The notes under the pieces: model-generated
Seen by the model: the letters and a program-made list of their open reading frames with translations, nothing else
Database searches by the model: none
What the model was told of the DNA's origin: nothing
NCBI RefSeq assembly: GCF_041929345.1
Contig: NZ_JBHFNQ010000028.1
Coordinates: 30,098 to 94,097 of the forward strand
Reading direction: 5' to 3'
Length of the DNA: 64,000 nucleotides
DNA from: Floridanema aerugineum
GTDB lineage: Bacteria > Cyanobacteriota > Cyanobacteriia > Cyanobacteriales > Aerosakkonemataceae
Program-made: the position numbers and the translations under genes
In this document: positions 26,213 through 35,205 of the stretch, piece after piece
How the letters are laid out: each line of letters starts with the position of its first letter
Numbering within the stretch: the stretch's first letter is position 1

Positions 26213-28285
26213 ATGACTGATTCAACTTGGTCTTTTAATTATCCGAAAAGCACAAAAATCGATGTAGTTGATGATTATCACGGTACGAAAGTTGCCGATC
26301 CTTATCGTTGGTTAGAAGATCCTGATTCGGATGAAACAAAAGCTTGGGTAGAAGCACAAAATCAAGTTACTTTTGGCTTTCTTAATGAAATTCCTGTTAG
26401 GGAAACCCTGAAGCAACGCCTGACTAAACTTTGGGATTATGAAAAATATAGCATTCCGTTTAAAAAGGGCGATCGCTATTTTTACTTTAAAAATGATGGG
26501 TTACAAAATCAAAGCGTGCTCTACACTTTAACTTCACTTGATGGCGAACCTAAAGAACTACTCGATCCAAATAAACTATCTGAAGATGGAACAGTTGCAC
26601 TTTCGGGAATTGCTATTACTGAAGATGGCAGTTTAATGGCTTATGGTTTATCAACTTCCGGTTCAGATTGGCAAGAATGGAAAGTGCGAAATGTGGAAAC
26701 AGGGGAAGATTTACCAGATCATATAAAATGGATTAAATTTTCTGGTGCTGCTTGGACTAACGACAATCAAGGGTTTTTCTACAGTCGCTACGATGAACCG
26801 AAGGAAGCAACCAAATTAGAAGATGTTAACTATTACCAAAAACTCTTTTACCATCGGTTAGGAACTCCGCAATCAGAAGATATTTTAATTTACCATCGTC
26901 CTGACCAAAAAGAATGGGGATTTAGTGGTGATGTCTCTGAAGATGGCAAATATTTAATTATTAATGTTTGGCGGGGAACCGATCCAAAGAATCTAATTTT
27001 TTCCAAAGATTTGACCGATACAAATGCCAAGGTTGTTGAACTAATTAACGAGTTTGAGGCTAGCTACGGTTTTATTGATAATGATGGCGAAACTTTCTGG
27101 TTCCGCACTGATTTAGATGCACCCAAGGGAAAAGTAATTGCGATTAATATTAACAACCCAGCTAAGGAGAATTGGCAAGAAATTATTCCCCAAGCTGAGG
27201 AAGTTTTAGAAGGTGTGACTTTACTAAATAATCAGTTTGTCACTGAATATTTAAAAGATGCCCGCATTCAAGTTAAAATCTTTGCATTAAACGGTGATTT
27301 TGTCCGAGAAGTCCAATTACCCGGAATTGGTTCTGCGGGTGGTTTCGGTGGGAAACGTTATGACACGGAAACTTTTTACAGTTTTACGAGTTTCACTTTT
27401 CCGACTATTATCTATCGCTACAACATGGTGACAGATGAAAGTACCGTTTTTCGCCAACCAAATGTGGATTTTAATCCCGAAGATTACGAAACTAAACAGG
27501 AGTTTTACACCAGTAAAGATGGTACGAAAGTGCCAATGTTTATTACTCACAAGAAAGGTTTGGAATTAAAGGGAAATTTACCAACTTATCTTTATGGTTA
27601 TGGTGGTTTTAGCGTACCTTTAACACCGAGTTTTTCTGTGGGTTTATTAGTTTGGTTGGAGTTGGGTGGAGTTTATGCGGTTGCTAATTTGCGGGGTGGC
27701 GGTGAATATGGGGAAGAATGGCATTTAGCGGGAACTAAATTACAGAAACAAAATGTGTTTGATGATTTCATTTCTGCTGCTGAATGGTTAATAGAAAATA
27801 AGTATACTTCTTCGGCTAAATTAGCGATCGGAGGCGGTAGCAACGGCGGTTTATTAGTGGGGGCTTGTATGACGCAACGCCCCGATCTATTTGCTGCTGC
27901 TTTACCTGCTGTCGGTGTCATGGATATGCTACGTTTCCATAAGTTTACTATTGGTTGGGCGTGGTGTTCTGAGTATGGTTCGCCGGAAAACGCAGAAGAA
28001 TTTCAGGTACTTTATGGTTATTCTCCGTTGCATAATTTAAAAGCTGGTGTTGCTTATCCCGCTACTTTAATTACTACCGCAGATCATGACGACCGTGTAG
28101 TTCCCGCCCACAGTTTTAAGTTTGCGGCGGCGTTACAGGAAGCACATAATGGCGATCGACCTGTGCTAATTCGCATTGAAACAAAAGCTGGGCATGGTGC
28201 AGGCAAACCAACTGCTAAAATAATAGAAGAAATTGCCGATCGCTGGGCTTTTTTGGTGCGAACTTTGGGAATAGAAGTAGCATAA
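26213..28285 (+). CDS. Prolyl oligopeptidase (S9A family serine peptidase)
   Basis: A cytoplasmic peptidase that cuts short peptides after proline. From ATG 26213 it has 690 residues, the usual length. The N-terminus DDYHGTKVADPYRWLEDPDS is the family signature; a seven-bladed propeller follows (about 70-420). The alpha/beta hydrolase domain has the nucleophile in GGGSNGGLLVG (Ser near 543), Asp in ADHDDRVVPAHS and His in KAGHGAGKP. A longer frame to GTG 26171 exists only because of the REP element upstream. A single-gene unit. Confidence 0.95.
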   Translation: MTDSTWSFNYPKSTKIDVVDDYHGTKVADPYRWLEDPDSDETKAWVEAQNQVTFGFLNEIPVRETLKQRLTKLWDYEKYSIPFKKGDRYFYFKNDGLQNQSVLYTLTSLDGEPKELLDPNKLSEDGTVALSGIAITEDGSLMAYGLSTSGSDWQEWKVRNVETGEDLPDHIKWIKFSGAAWTNDNQGFFYSRYDEPKEATKLEDVNYYQKLFYHRLGTPQSEDILIYHRPDQKEWGFSGDVSEDGKYLIINVWRGTDPKNLIFSKDLTDTNAKVVELINEFEASYGFIDNDGETFWFRTDLDAPKGKVIAININNPAKENWQEIIPQAEEVLEGVTLLNNQFVTEYLKDARIQVKIFALNGDFVREVQLPGIGSAGGFGGKRYDTETFYSFTSFTFPTIIYRYNMVTDESTVFRQPNVDFNPEDYETKQEFYTSKDGTKVPMFITHKKGLELKGNLPTYLYGYGGFSVPLTPSFSVGLLVWLELGGVYAVANLRGGGEYGEEWHLAGTKLQKQNVFDDFISAAEWLIENKYTSSAKLAIGGGSNGGLLVGACMTQRPDLFAAALPAVGVMDMLRFHKFTIGWAWCSEYGSPENAEEFQVLYGYSPLHNLKAGVAYPATLITTADHDDRVVPAHSFKFAAALQEAHNGDRPVLIRIETKAGHGAGKPTAKIIEEIADRWAFLVRTLGIEVA

Positions 28286-28341
28286 AATAAGGTCGAAGCT
28301 GTAGAGCGTTTCATGAAACGTCTCTACAATATTAAATCTAA

Positions 28342-28485
28342 CGTAAGTTGCTAGTTATCAGCCCAGAAGTTTTTGATCCCCCTAAATCCCCCTTACCAAG
28401 GGGGACTTTGAATCCGGTTCCCCCCTTTGTAAGGGGGGTTAGGGGGGATCTAACCAACAATCTATATAACTAGCAACCTGACTTA
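28342..28485. repeat. MITE-like element with TTGCTAGTTAT ends
   Basis: Ends are inverted (GTAAGTTGCTAGTTAT at the left, ATAACTAGCAACCTGAC at the right). Inside is a G/C hairpin pair, GATCCCCCTAAATCCCCCTT against AAGGGGGGTTAGGGGGGATC. A relative with an expanded interior lies at 33503-33777. Confidence 0.8.
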
Positions 28486-28500
28486 AATCTATCAGTTAAT

Positions 28501-28959
28501 ATGCTAATCAAACAAATTATTTCCGTGATGGCAAAAATAACTACTCCAACTATTCAACAGTCAGCAGTAATTCCCTACCGCATTCAAAATGAAAAATTAG
28601 AAATTTTGCTGATCACTTCTTCAGGAGGTAAACGTTGGGTTATTCCCAAAGGAATGATTGAACTATTTATGAAACCGCACTATTCCGCAGCAAAGGAAGC
28701 TTGGGAAGAAGCGGGGGTTGTTGGTGAAGTTTCCGAAACTCCAATTGGTACTTACAGTTATAAAAAATTGGGATGTAATTTCTTAGTTGAAGTGTTTTTG
28801 CTGCGCGTAGAAACGGTGTTTAAAGATTGGCCGGAAGTTAAAATTAGGAAAAGAGAGTGGTTAAGTTTGAAACAAGCAATTAAACGAATTGAGGAACCAG
28901 AATTAAAACAACTTTTGCTAGAATTTCCCCTTCATCTGTCAAACAACCCACTTTCTTAA
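28501..28959 (+). CDS. Nudix hydrolase
   Basis: A 152-residue (or 143 from ATG 28528) pyrophosphohydrolase of the NUDIX fold. The box reads GMIELFMKPHYSAAKEAWEEAG: the catalytic E-x-x-E-E part is kept, while the first box Glu is replaced by Met and the Arg by Lys, a pattern I associate with diphosphoinositol-polyphosphate hydrolase-like bacterial members. WVIPKG precedes the box. The true substrate is unknown. ATG 28528 (MAKITTPTIQQ) is perhaps the better start, since the first nine residues are hydrophobic and unlike the family. Confidence 0.88.
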   Translation: MLIKQIISVMAKITTPTIQQSAVIPYRIQNEKLEILLITSSGGKRWVIPKGMIELFMKPHYSAAKEAWEEAGVVGEVSETPIGTYSYKKLGCNFLVEVFLLRVETVFKDWPEVKIRKREWLSLKQAIKRIEEPELKQLLLEFPLHLSNNPLS

Positions 28960-28966
28960 AAATGTC

Positions 28967-29015
28967 CGTTGTGGCGCTTGGGCGCTATTATCAAGAGCGC
29001 TAAAGCGCCACAACG
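28967..29015. repeat. Long hairpin repeat (CGTTGTGGCGCTT)
   Basis: Arms of 20 bases, CGTTGTGGCGCTTGGGCGCT and AGCGCTAAAGCGCCACAACG, are complementary apart from about two positions, with a nine-base loop. No T run follows, so it looks like a REP-type repeat more than a classical terminator. Confidence 0.7.
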
Positions 29016-29051
29016 TACCTATTACTATAAAAACCTAGAGGTAAAGCTGTA

Positions 29052-29798
29052 ATGAGTGGAAAGTTAGCTGTAATTGTTGGTAGTATTCTAATTTTCGGAA
29101 TTCTGGAAAATCTGTTTCCGTTTTTTACTTATAAGCAGGGTTTAATTAACCGGATGGCTACTAATTTTGGGTTGGGTGTGTTGAATGCGATCGCCGCCAG
29201 TCTAACCACAATTTGGCTATCCCAATGGTTACAACAACAAACTACTTGGCAAGGATTATTTCATGGTATTAAACCGATTTGGTTAGTCGGCATTTTATCA
29301 ATTTTAATTTTAGATTTGTATATGTATTTTTGGCATAGATTAATGCACACTTGGCCCTTAGCTTGGCGCTTTCATGCTGTACATCACACAGAACAATCAA
29401 TGAATGTTTCTACAGCTTATCGGTTTCATGCTATAGAAGTAATTGCTTCTTATTTACCCAAAATTCTCTTAATTTGGCTATTGGGTATTGCTATTCAACC
29501 ATTAGTAATTTATGAACTAGCATTTATCTTTGTGATTGTTTTTCATCATAGCAATTGGGCGTTGGGTTATGGGTGCGATCGCTTTTTAAGCTACTTCATT
29601 GTCACACCTAACTATCACCGAATTCATCACTCCCAAATTGTCCAAGAAACTAACTCAAATTATGCCAGCCTTTTGACTATTTGGGATAGAATTTTCCAAT
29701 CTTTTCGGCATAGAGATGACCCAGAAAATATTAAATTAGGTTTGACAGAAGAAGCGAAGGAACTAAACTTAATTAGCTTACTGAGTTTACCTTTTTAA
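29052..29798 (+). CDS. Fatty-acid hydroxylase / sterol desaturase superfamily membrane protein
   Basis: 248 residues with a di-iron, His-rich active site: HRLMH, HAVHH, FHHSN and HRIHH are all present in the usual order and spacing, between about four to five membrane helices. Members hydroxylate or desaturate lipids, carotenoids or sterols in the membrane. The specific substrate cannot be told; bacterial homologues of this size are often unassigned. It ends just before a four-hairpin repeat. Confidence 0.88.
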   Translation: MSGKLAVIVGSILIFGILENLFPFFTYKQGLINRMATNFGLGVLNAIAASLTTIWLSQWLQQQTTWQGLFHGIKPIWLVGILSILILDLYMYFWHRLMHTWPLAWRFHAVHHTEQSMNVSTAYRFHAIEVIASYLPKILLIWLLGIAIQPLVIYELAFIFVIVFHHSNWALGYGCDRFLSYFIVTPNYHRIHHSQIVQETNSNYASLLTIWDRIFQSFRHRDDPENIKLGLTEEAKELNLISLLSLPF

Positions 29799-29810
29799 CC
29801 ATAAAGACCC

Positions 29811-29908
29811 AGCGACTCAAGTCGCGGGCTATACAAACAAAACCTGCCGACGCAGGTTAAAAGTCCGCGCAGGCGGACTTTGGTTGTGTAGTTGCGGTTT
29901 TAACCGCC
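29811..29908. repeat. Four-hairpin repeat cassette, copy 1
   Basis: Four short palindromes in a row: GCGACT/AGTCGC, AACCTGC/GCAGGTT, AAGTCCGC/GCGGACTT and GCGGTT/AACCGC. The whole cassette recurs at 59235-59337 with changes in loops and spacers, and its first half at 56411-56460. Confidence 0.8.
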
Positions 29909-29928
29909 AAAACCTCTTCAAACATCCT

Positions 29929-30792
29929 TTAAGGATTACAATACATACATTGTGAAGGATCGACTTGTTTAATGCCATCAGGAAATAGAACCTCTTTCTG
30001 AAAACCGCATTTTTGGCACTGATAAATAGTGGCTAAAGTTAACCCAGTAGGCATATTGCACAAAGTACAGGGTAAACCGGGTTTTCTATCAGTTATACTA
30101 AAACCAGGAAAATCACAATTTGGACAAAGGCTATTAATTTTCTGCACTAAATTAAGAGTAGCTTTGGCGATATTTTGCATCCTTGTAGGATTATAAAGCG
30201 CCCGCATATCTGTTTCTAAATGCACTTTACCATTTGGTGATTTTTTCAGGAATAAACTCACCGCTTCTTCGAGTTTTTCTTCAGTAGTAATTCCCTTAAT
30301 TACCTCGCTACTATCTTTGGGAATCTCTTCAAACATGACAACTAAACCATGTTCGGGAAATCCAACTTTTTGGGCGAATTCAAAAGCCTCTCCTACACTT
30401 TTAACTAATTGATGACTGTGGTTAGTTTCGGGGGAAAACTCTTCACCAATAATTTCTATGTCATGTTTTTTATCTAATAACAGAACTATTTCCCGATTAC
30501 AAGATAAATAAGGTACAAAAGGATGAGGCCCAAAAGTTCCTTCGCTGGCAATGGCTAAAGTTTCACCTGTGATATTTAATGCTTGTTCGGCTTTAAATTT
30601 AGCCGCTTCGATTTGTGTTCCTAACCGTTTAATTTCTCTGGTAAATGTCCCAAATTTATCGCTATCAAAGTCTGAGGGAACGATCGCTTTTACTCCCAAT
30701 TCTCTTGCTAAAATTGGTGAGATTACCTGTTCCTTTTTGTGCATGGTAGCTATGACAACGGTGCGATCGACAAACCACGATCCACTCTTCAT
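29929..30792 (-). CDS. DUF6671 family protein with C-terminal zinc-ribbon cysteines
   Basis: 287 residues. The N-terminal part (WFVDRTVVIATMHKKEQVISP, LARELGVKAIVPSDFDSDKFGTF) and GETLAIASEGTFGPHPFVPY match a family known from many bacteria without an assigned activity. The C-terminus has four CxxC pairs (CPNC, CTLC, CQKC, CMYC), which suggests zinc binding. It is divergent from the AAA-like gene. It should be cytoplasmic. The start at ATG 30792 fits the family (MKSGSWF). Confidence 0.8.
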   Translation of the reverse strand: MKSGSWFVDRTVVIATMHKKEQVISPILARELGVKAIVPSDFDSDKFGTFTREIKRLGTQIEAAKFKAEQALNITGETLAIASEGTFGPHPFVPYLSCNREIVLLLDKKHDIEIIGEEFSPETNHSHQLVKSVGEAFEFAQKVGFPEHGLVVMFEEIPKDSSEVIKGITTEEKLEEAVSLFLKKSPNGKVHLETDMRALYNPTRMQNIAKATLNLVQKINSLCPNCDFPGFSITDRKPGLPCTLCNMPTGLTLATIYQCQKCGFQKEVLFPDGIKQVDPSQCMYCNP

Positions 30793-30946
30793 ATTTTTTG
30801 CCTATTATTACACCTAGATTAAAATTTGCTTAAATTATATCATTTAGCTTAAAATAGGCAAGATTTGAGGATCTTTCTTTTGAAAGATTCATTATCTAGT
30901 ATTTAGTTTAAAATATTAGAGATTTTAGCTGCATCTGGTTAATGTC

Positions 30947-32299
30947 ATGTCCTGGAACAGTTTTCTGAGAAATATAGCCGATCGCTATGGACTTTCTGGA
31001 ATACAGAGAGATATTTTTACCCAGCGTTTTAATGAATATAATTATGGGAAAAATGAAACAGAAATTACGGCTGATTTGAAGAAAAATCTCCGAATAGATA
31101 TAGATGAAGCTGCTTACAAAAAAGAATTGCGCTTAATTTATGATAAATTCATTCAAAGTCAGGAAAACCCAGAAGGTTGTCCAGATCTTGATTATAAAGG
31201 GCCAAACAAATATAAAAGATTACTAGCTTGGCTAGAAGCAAAATATGAACAGGGATCGGTTTCAGAAACTCCTCAACCTTTGCCAAAACCCAAATATCCC
31301 AACATAGCCGAACCGCTAAACTCGCCTTTTTATATTGAACGTCCGGCGATCGCAGTTCCCCTATATCAACAAGTATTGCAACCAGGGGCTTTAATTAGAA
31401 TTAAAGCAGCTAATCAAATTGGTAAAACCTCTTTGTTAATCAGAATTTTAGATCATGCTGCGACTAAAGGTTATCAAACAGTACAGTTAAACTTTTGGTC
31501 AGAAGCCAAAGTAAATGATTTTGAAACTTTAGATAAATTGCTGCGTTGGCTATGTGTAAATATTAGTCGTCAATTGCATTTAAAACCCAAGTTAGATGCT
31601 GATTGGGATGAGAATTTTGACAGTAAAACTAACTGCACTGAATATTTGCAAAACCATATTTTATCAGCAATTAATAGCCCTTTGGTTTTGGGTTTAGATG
31701 AAATCGATCGCGTTTTCCACTATCGCCACATTGCCGATGATTTTCTATCTCTACTGCGAGAATGGCATGATAAATCTCAAGAATTGCCAATTTGGAAAAA
31801 ACTGCGGTTAGTATTAACTTACTCCACAGAACCATATATTAGATTAGATCGCAAAACCTCTCCGTTTGAGGTAGGATTAGAAATGAAAATTCCCGAATTT
31901 ACAGCAAAAGAAGTACAAACTTTAGCTGATTTACATAATCTTTGTTGGCAACCTAAAGAAGTCAAACAATTAATGACACTAGTGGGAGGACATCCTTATT
32001 TAGTGCGATTAGCTTTTTATCATTTAACTCGCCAAAAAATTAGTTTAGATCAGCTTTTATTGGAAGCAACTAATCGATCGGGAATTTACAGCGAACATCT
32101 CAAACATTTGTTAGACTATTTAGACGCTCATCCCGAATTAAGAGCAGCAATGAGAAAGGTTTTAAAAACCGATAAAGGAGTACAATTAGACATCACCCGT
32201 GCCAATAAATTAGAAGCTTTGGGTTTAGTAAAAATTCAAGGCAGTAAAGTAATTCTTAGCACTCAATTGTACCGCGATTATTTTCGCGATCGTCTCTAG
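30947..32299 (+). CDS. AAA-like domain (AAA_35) ATPase
   Basis: 450 residues. Residues 1-95 form a helical N-terminal domain (SWNSFLRNIADRYGLSGIQR) that ends at PDLDYKGPNKYKRLLAWLEA. The ATPase follows, with PFYIERPAIAVPLYQQVLQPG, Walker A-like AANQIGKTSLL, whose first Gly is Ala, and Walker B LVLGLDEIDRV, then a winged-helix-like end. Such proteins resemble STAND signalling ATPases but lack repeats. In cyanobacteria they often carry variable effector or sensor domains. Role unknown; a partner gene is not obvious here. Confidence 0.82.
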   Translation: MSWNSFLRNIADRYGLSGIQRDIFTQRFNEYNYGKNETEITADLKKNLRIDIDEAAYKKELRLIYDKFIQSQENPEGCPDLDYKGPNKYKRLLAWLEAKYEQGSVSETPQPLPKPKYPNIAEPLNSPFYIERPAIAVPLYQQVLQPGALIRIKAANQIGKTSLLIRILDHAATKGYQTVQLNFWSEAKVNDFETLDKLLRWLCVNISRQLHLKPKLDADWDENFDSKTNCTEYLQNHILSAINSPLVLGLDEIDRVFHYRHIADDFLSLLREWHDKSQELPIWKKLRLVLTYSTEPYIRLDRKTSPFEVGLEMKIPEFTAKEVQTLADLHNLCWQPKEVKQLMTLVGGHPYLVRLAFYHLTRQKISLDQLLLEATNRSGIYSEHLKHLLDYLDAHPELRAAMRKVLKTDKGVQLDITRANKLEALGLVKIQGSKVILSTQLYRDYFRDRL

Positions 32300-32300
32300 G

Positions 32301-32380
32301 GGGAGGTGGGGAGATGGGGGGATGGGGAGATGGGGAACTCACTTAAAACTCTGTAGGGGCAATTCATGAATTGCCCCTAC
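32301..32380. repeat. G-rich minisatellite followed by a 28-base palindrome
   Basis: GGGGAGATGGGG units (32301-32336) and then GTAGGGGCAATTCA plus its reverse complement (32353-32380) lie between two convergent genes. The palindrome may serve as a two-way terminator. Confidence 0.85.
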
Positions 32381-32401
32381 AACTCAAAACTTCCCCAGTC
32401 C

Positions 32402-33481
32402 CTAGCCCCCAATAGCTTCTCGAATAGCTTGGGCTGTTGCAGGTGCTAATAAAATGCCATTACGATAATGACCAGTAGCTAAAAGAATATTGCTATAACC
32501 GGGTAAATTACCGATAACTGGTGCAGGTCTTCCTTCAGGGCGGGGGCGCAAACCTTGCCATGATTTAATAATAGTAGCATTGGCTAAAGCTGGGCAAAAT
32601 GCGATCGCTTCGGATCGCACTAATTCCAATCTACTAGCATCCGGTTCCACCTGATAACCATCCGTCGGAAATTCCACCGTTGCCCCTACCCAATAATCTC
32701 CCCCGCCCAGAGGTACAATATGCACATCATTGCCTGTAATTGCAGGTTGAAAATCGGGATTTCCTAAAGCACGATCTAACCTTAAATGTAAAGCTTGACC
32801 TAGAACTGGTCTAATATCAATTTGATGTAAAAGCGATTTGGTTAATAACGAAGAACCTAAACCAGATGCTAACACCAACCAATCACATTCAAAATTACCA
32901 TTAGTAGTTTTTAGCTGCCAACCACTTGATAAAGATTCTATTCCCGAAACATCAACCCCAAACTGAAAATTTACGCCGTTTTTTGTCGCCGCATCTACTA
33001 AAGCCAAAGTTAAAGCAGTCGGATCAACTTGCCTATCTTGGGGCGAATAAACCCCAGCAATTACCCTTTCTAAATTCAACTGTGGACAATTAGCTTTTAC
33101 CTTCTCCAAATCCCAAATTTCTAAACTAAAACCTTGAGAACGGCGAACTTCTGCCAACTCTTCCCAACTTGCCAAAATTTCCCCTACCAAACAAAGCAAC
33201 AGAATTCCCTGGCGATTAAAAGGAATTTGCCGCCCTAAACTTTTTTCTAACTCAGGAATTAAACTTTCATAACGCTGCATACTACTTTGGCGCAGTCGCC
33301 AAGCACTTCCTTTAACCTTGTGACTAATAATTCCCATCAACACACCCAAGGCGGCACTCGTCGCCCCTTGCGCTGGTGATTTTTGTTCTAAAACTGTCAC
33401 ATTTAATTCAGGAACTAAACTGAGTTCGTAGGCAATTGTTGCCCCAATAATTCCGCAGCCAATAATTACAACTTTGCTCAT
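32402..33481 (-). CDS. DAO-family FAD-dependent oxidoreductase (glycine oxidase-like)
   Basis: 359 residues. The FAD-binding start is VVIIGCGIIGATIAYELS followed by VLEQ and the family's GATSAALGVLMG. Further marks are DRQVDPTALTLALVDAA, LVLASGLGS and the C-terminal GHYRNGILLAPATA. This resembles ThiO and other deaminating glycine/amino-acid oxidases. Many cyanobacteria also carry a ThiO fused to ThiG, so this stand-alone protein may act on another amine. No thi gene is adjacent. Confidence 0.86.
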   Translation of the reverse strand: MSKVVIIGCGIIGATIAYELSLVPELNVTVLEQKSPAQGATSAALGVLMGIISHKVKGSAWRLRQSSMQRYESLIPELEKSLGRQIPFNRQGILLLCLVGEILASWEELAEVRRSQGFSLEIWDLEKVKANCPQLNLERVIAGVYSPQDRQVDPTALTLALVDAATKNGVNFQFGVDVSGIESLSSGWQLKTTNGNFECDWLVLASGLGSSLLTKSLLHQIDIRPVLGQALHLRLDRALGNPDFQPAITGNDVHIVPLGGGDYWVGATVEFPTDGYQVEPDASRLELVRSEAIAFCPALANATIIKSWQGLRPRPEGRPAPVIGNLPGYSNILLATGHYRNGILLAPATAQAIREAIGG

Positions 33482-33502
33482 AAATTTGACAATTGGTAAT
33501 AA

Positions 33503-33777
33503 TTAAAGTTGCTAGTTATGAGCTTAAGGGTTTTTGATCCCCCCTAACCCCCCTTAATCAGGAGGGAACCAGATTCAAACTCCCCCTTAATCAGGAGGGA
33601 ACCAGATTCAAACTCCCCCTTAATCAGGAGGGAACCAGATTCAAACTCCCCCTGATTCAGGGGGAAACCAGATTCAAACTCCCCCTGATTCAGGGGGAAA
33701 CCAGATTCAAACTCCCCCTGATTCAGGGGGATTTAGGGGGATCGAACCCACAATATTTGTAATCAGCAACTTGCGTT
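33503..33777. repeat. MITE-like element with an internal 33-base tandem array
   Basis: Ends match the element at 28342 (AAGTTGCTAGTTAT at the left, the complement-like AGCAACTTGCG at the right). Between them 33549-33731 holds five and a half copies of a 33-base unit. Units 1-3 contain CCCCCTTAATCAGGAGGG; units 4-6 contain CCCCCTGATTCAGGGGG, a near-perfect 17-base palindrome. Each unit continues AACCAGATTCAAACT. Confidence 0.92.
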
Positions 33778-33870
33778 AATAGGTAATTGGTAGTTGGTAG
33801 TGGGTAATGGGATTATTCCCCCTTCCCTACTAGCTACTACCTACTACCTACTACCAAACTTAACGATCGA

Positions 33871-34323
33871 TTATGCTTTAGGAGTTAATTCCAAGAACGA
33901 TCGCAACTCTCTTTGGACAACGCCAAAATTGCGGATAGCCTTTTGATAATCACGGCTATCAGCAGCTTCATCAATTAAGATCAACCCTTCAATTAACTCC
34001 TTGGAAGTATCACGGGCTTTTGTCTTATCTTGAGGCAGCAAATTGCGTTCAATAAAACTCAATTTTGACCGCAACTCACCCAAAGGCCCACGAATGAAAT
34101 TCTTGACAAAAGTCCAATTTTCATCTTGGATTAACTTCGCTAATTCCGGCATCCGTTCCTGAACTTTTACCAAGTCAGAAGCATACTGCTGAATTTGCTC
34201 AATTTGTGCCGGGGTGTAAGTAGGTGGCTTAGTCGCTGTGGGAGCACCACCGCAGCTAACTAGAACTGTCGCCACAAACGCCAGAATTATCGCCAGAATA
34301 GACCGATGACGTGCCTTGAACAT
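33871..34323 (-). CDS. psbQ: Photosystem II protein PsbQ (lipoprotein)
   Basis: An extrinsic lumenal subunit that stabilises the oxygen-evolving side of photosystem II. ATG 34323 gives MFKARHRSILAIILAFVATVLVSCGG, a lipoprotein signal with lipobox VSCG, so the protein is attached to the thylakoid membrane by the Cys. The rest (YTPAQIEQIQQYASDLVKVQERM ... DYQKAIRNFGVVQRELRSFL) fits the four-helix bundle of cyanobacterial PsbQ. A TTG five codons upstream is in frame but would spoil the signal peptide. The alpha/beta hydrolase gene lies 42 bases upstream on the same strand. Confidence 0.95.
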   Translation of the reverse strand: MFKARHRSILAIILAFVATVLVSCGGAPTATKPPTYTPAQIEQIQQYASDLVKVQERMPELAKLIQDENWTFVKNFIRGPLGELRSKLSFIERNLLPQDKTKARDTSKELIEGLILIDEAADSRDYQKAIRNFGVVQRELRSFLELTPKA

Positions 34324-34365
34324 TTCTTTTGCAATCAACCTATCAAAAAAGCATCCTTAAAAATA

Positions 34366-35205
34366 TTAGCGGCGCAGAAACCCAATTAGTGCATCACTGA
34401 CTTTTTCTGACCAATGTTCTTGCGGATAATGCCCCGCTTCCTCGATTTTGACCAATTCTGCATTCGGCATCGCCGCTTTCAGCTGTTCGGCATGAGAAAA
34501 AGGCAACCAAGGGTCTTTCATTCCCCAAACAATCAAAGTTGGCTGTGACCACTGCTTTAACCCAGCCGTAATTTCTGCCCCTGTTTGGGTCAATTGCAGG
34601 TTTCTTACCGTTGCTAACAAACTTCGACCAGCAGCGGAAGTTTTTAAGAAAGGACGGCGATAGACATCTAAATCTTCGTCTGAGATGCCATAACGACTGC
34701 CACCTTCTAAAGTTCGATCGACTAACAGGGGGTCTTGGGTCAGCATATCACCCACAAACGGCAATCCCAACTGTTGCAATTTCCAAGGTAACTTAGCTTC
34801 CGGAGAAACAGGAGCGCCCAAAATTGCCAAACGTTCTATTTTTTCAGGATGAAGCAAGGCGTATTGAATCCCCACAGAACCCAAAAATCCTTGCACAACT
34901 AAAGAAAATCTTTCTAATTCCAGAGTTTGAATGAATTCAGTTAAAGCTTCAATAAAAGCATCGGGTGTGTAAGCAAAGTCCCGACGGTCTGGTTTAGCCG
35001 AAAAACCAAAACCGATCCAATCTGGGGCAATGCTTGTATATCCTTTATCTGCTAAAGCTGGCATTACCTGCGTCCAACTATAACTTTGGCTCGGTATACC
35101 ATGTAACAGCAATACTGGCAGTCTATCACTTCTGCCCAAGGGTTTTGCTTCCCGATAAAACCACTTGAGGGAACCTACTTCGATTATTTCTTCATTCGTG
35201 GTCAC
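34366..35205 (-). CDS. Alpha/beta-fold hydrolase lacking the usual nucleophile elbow
   Basis: 279 residues related to haloalkane dehalogenase/epoxide hydrolase-type proteins. The oxyanion segment LLLHGIPSQSYSWTQVMPAL, the PDWIGFGFS strand, the VWGMKDPWLP acid region and the catalytic-His segment EEAGHYPQEH are all present. Where relatives have VVQDWGG, this protein reads VVQGFLGSVG: three residues including the nucleophile appear to be missing, so it is probably not an ordinary hydrolase. It precedes psbQ on the same strand. Confidence 0.85.
   Translation of the reverse strand: MTTNEEIIEVGSLKWFYREAKPLGRSDRLPVLLLHGIPSQSYSWTQVMPALADKGYTSIAPDWIGFGFSAKPDRRDFAYTPDAFIEALTEFIQTLELERFSLVVQGFLGSVGIQYALLHPEKIERLAILGAPVSPEAKLPWKLQQLGLPFVGDMLTQDPLLVDRTLEGGSRYGISDEDLDVYRRPFLKTSAAGRSLLATVRNLQLTQTGAEITAGLKQWSQPTLIVWGMKDPWLPFSHAEQLKAAMPNAELVKIEEAGHYPQEHWSEKVSDALIGFLRR

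Noticed and set aside
33549..33731. CRISPR-like array of 33-base repeats
   Set aside because: Units follow each other without spacers and sit inside an element with inverted ends. There are no cas genes.
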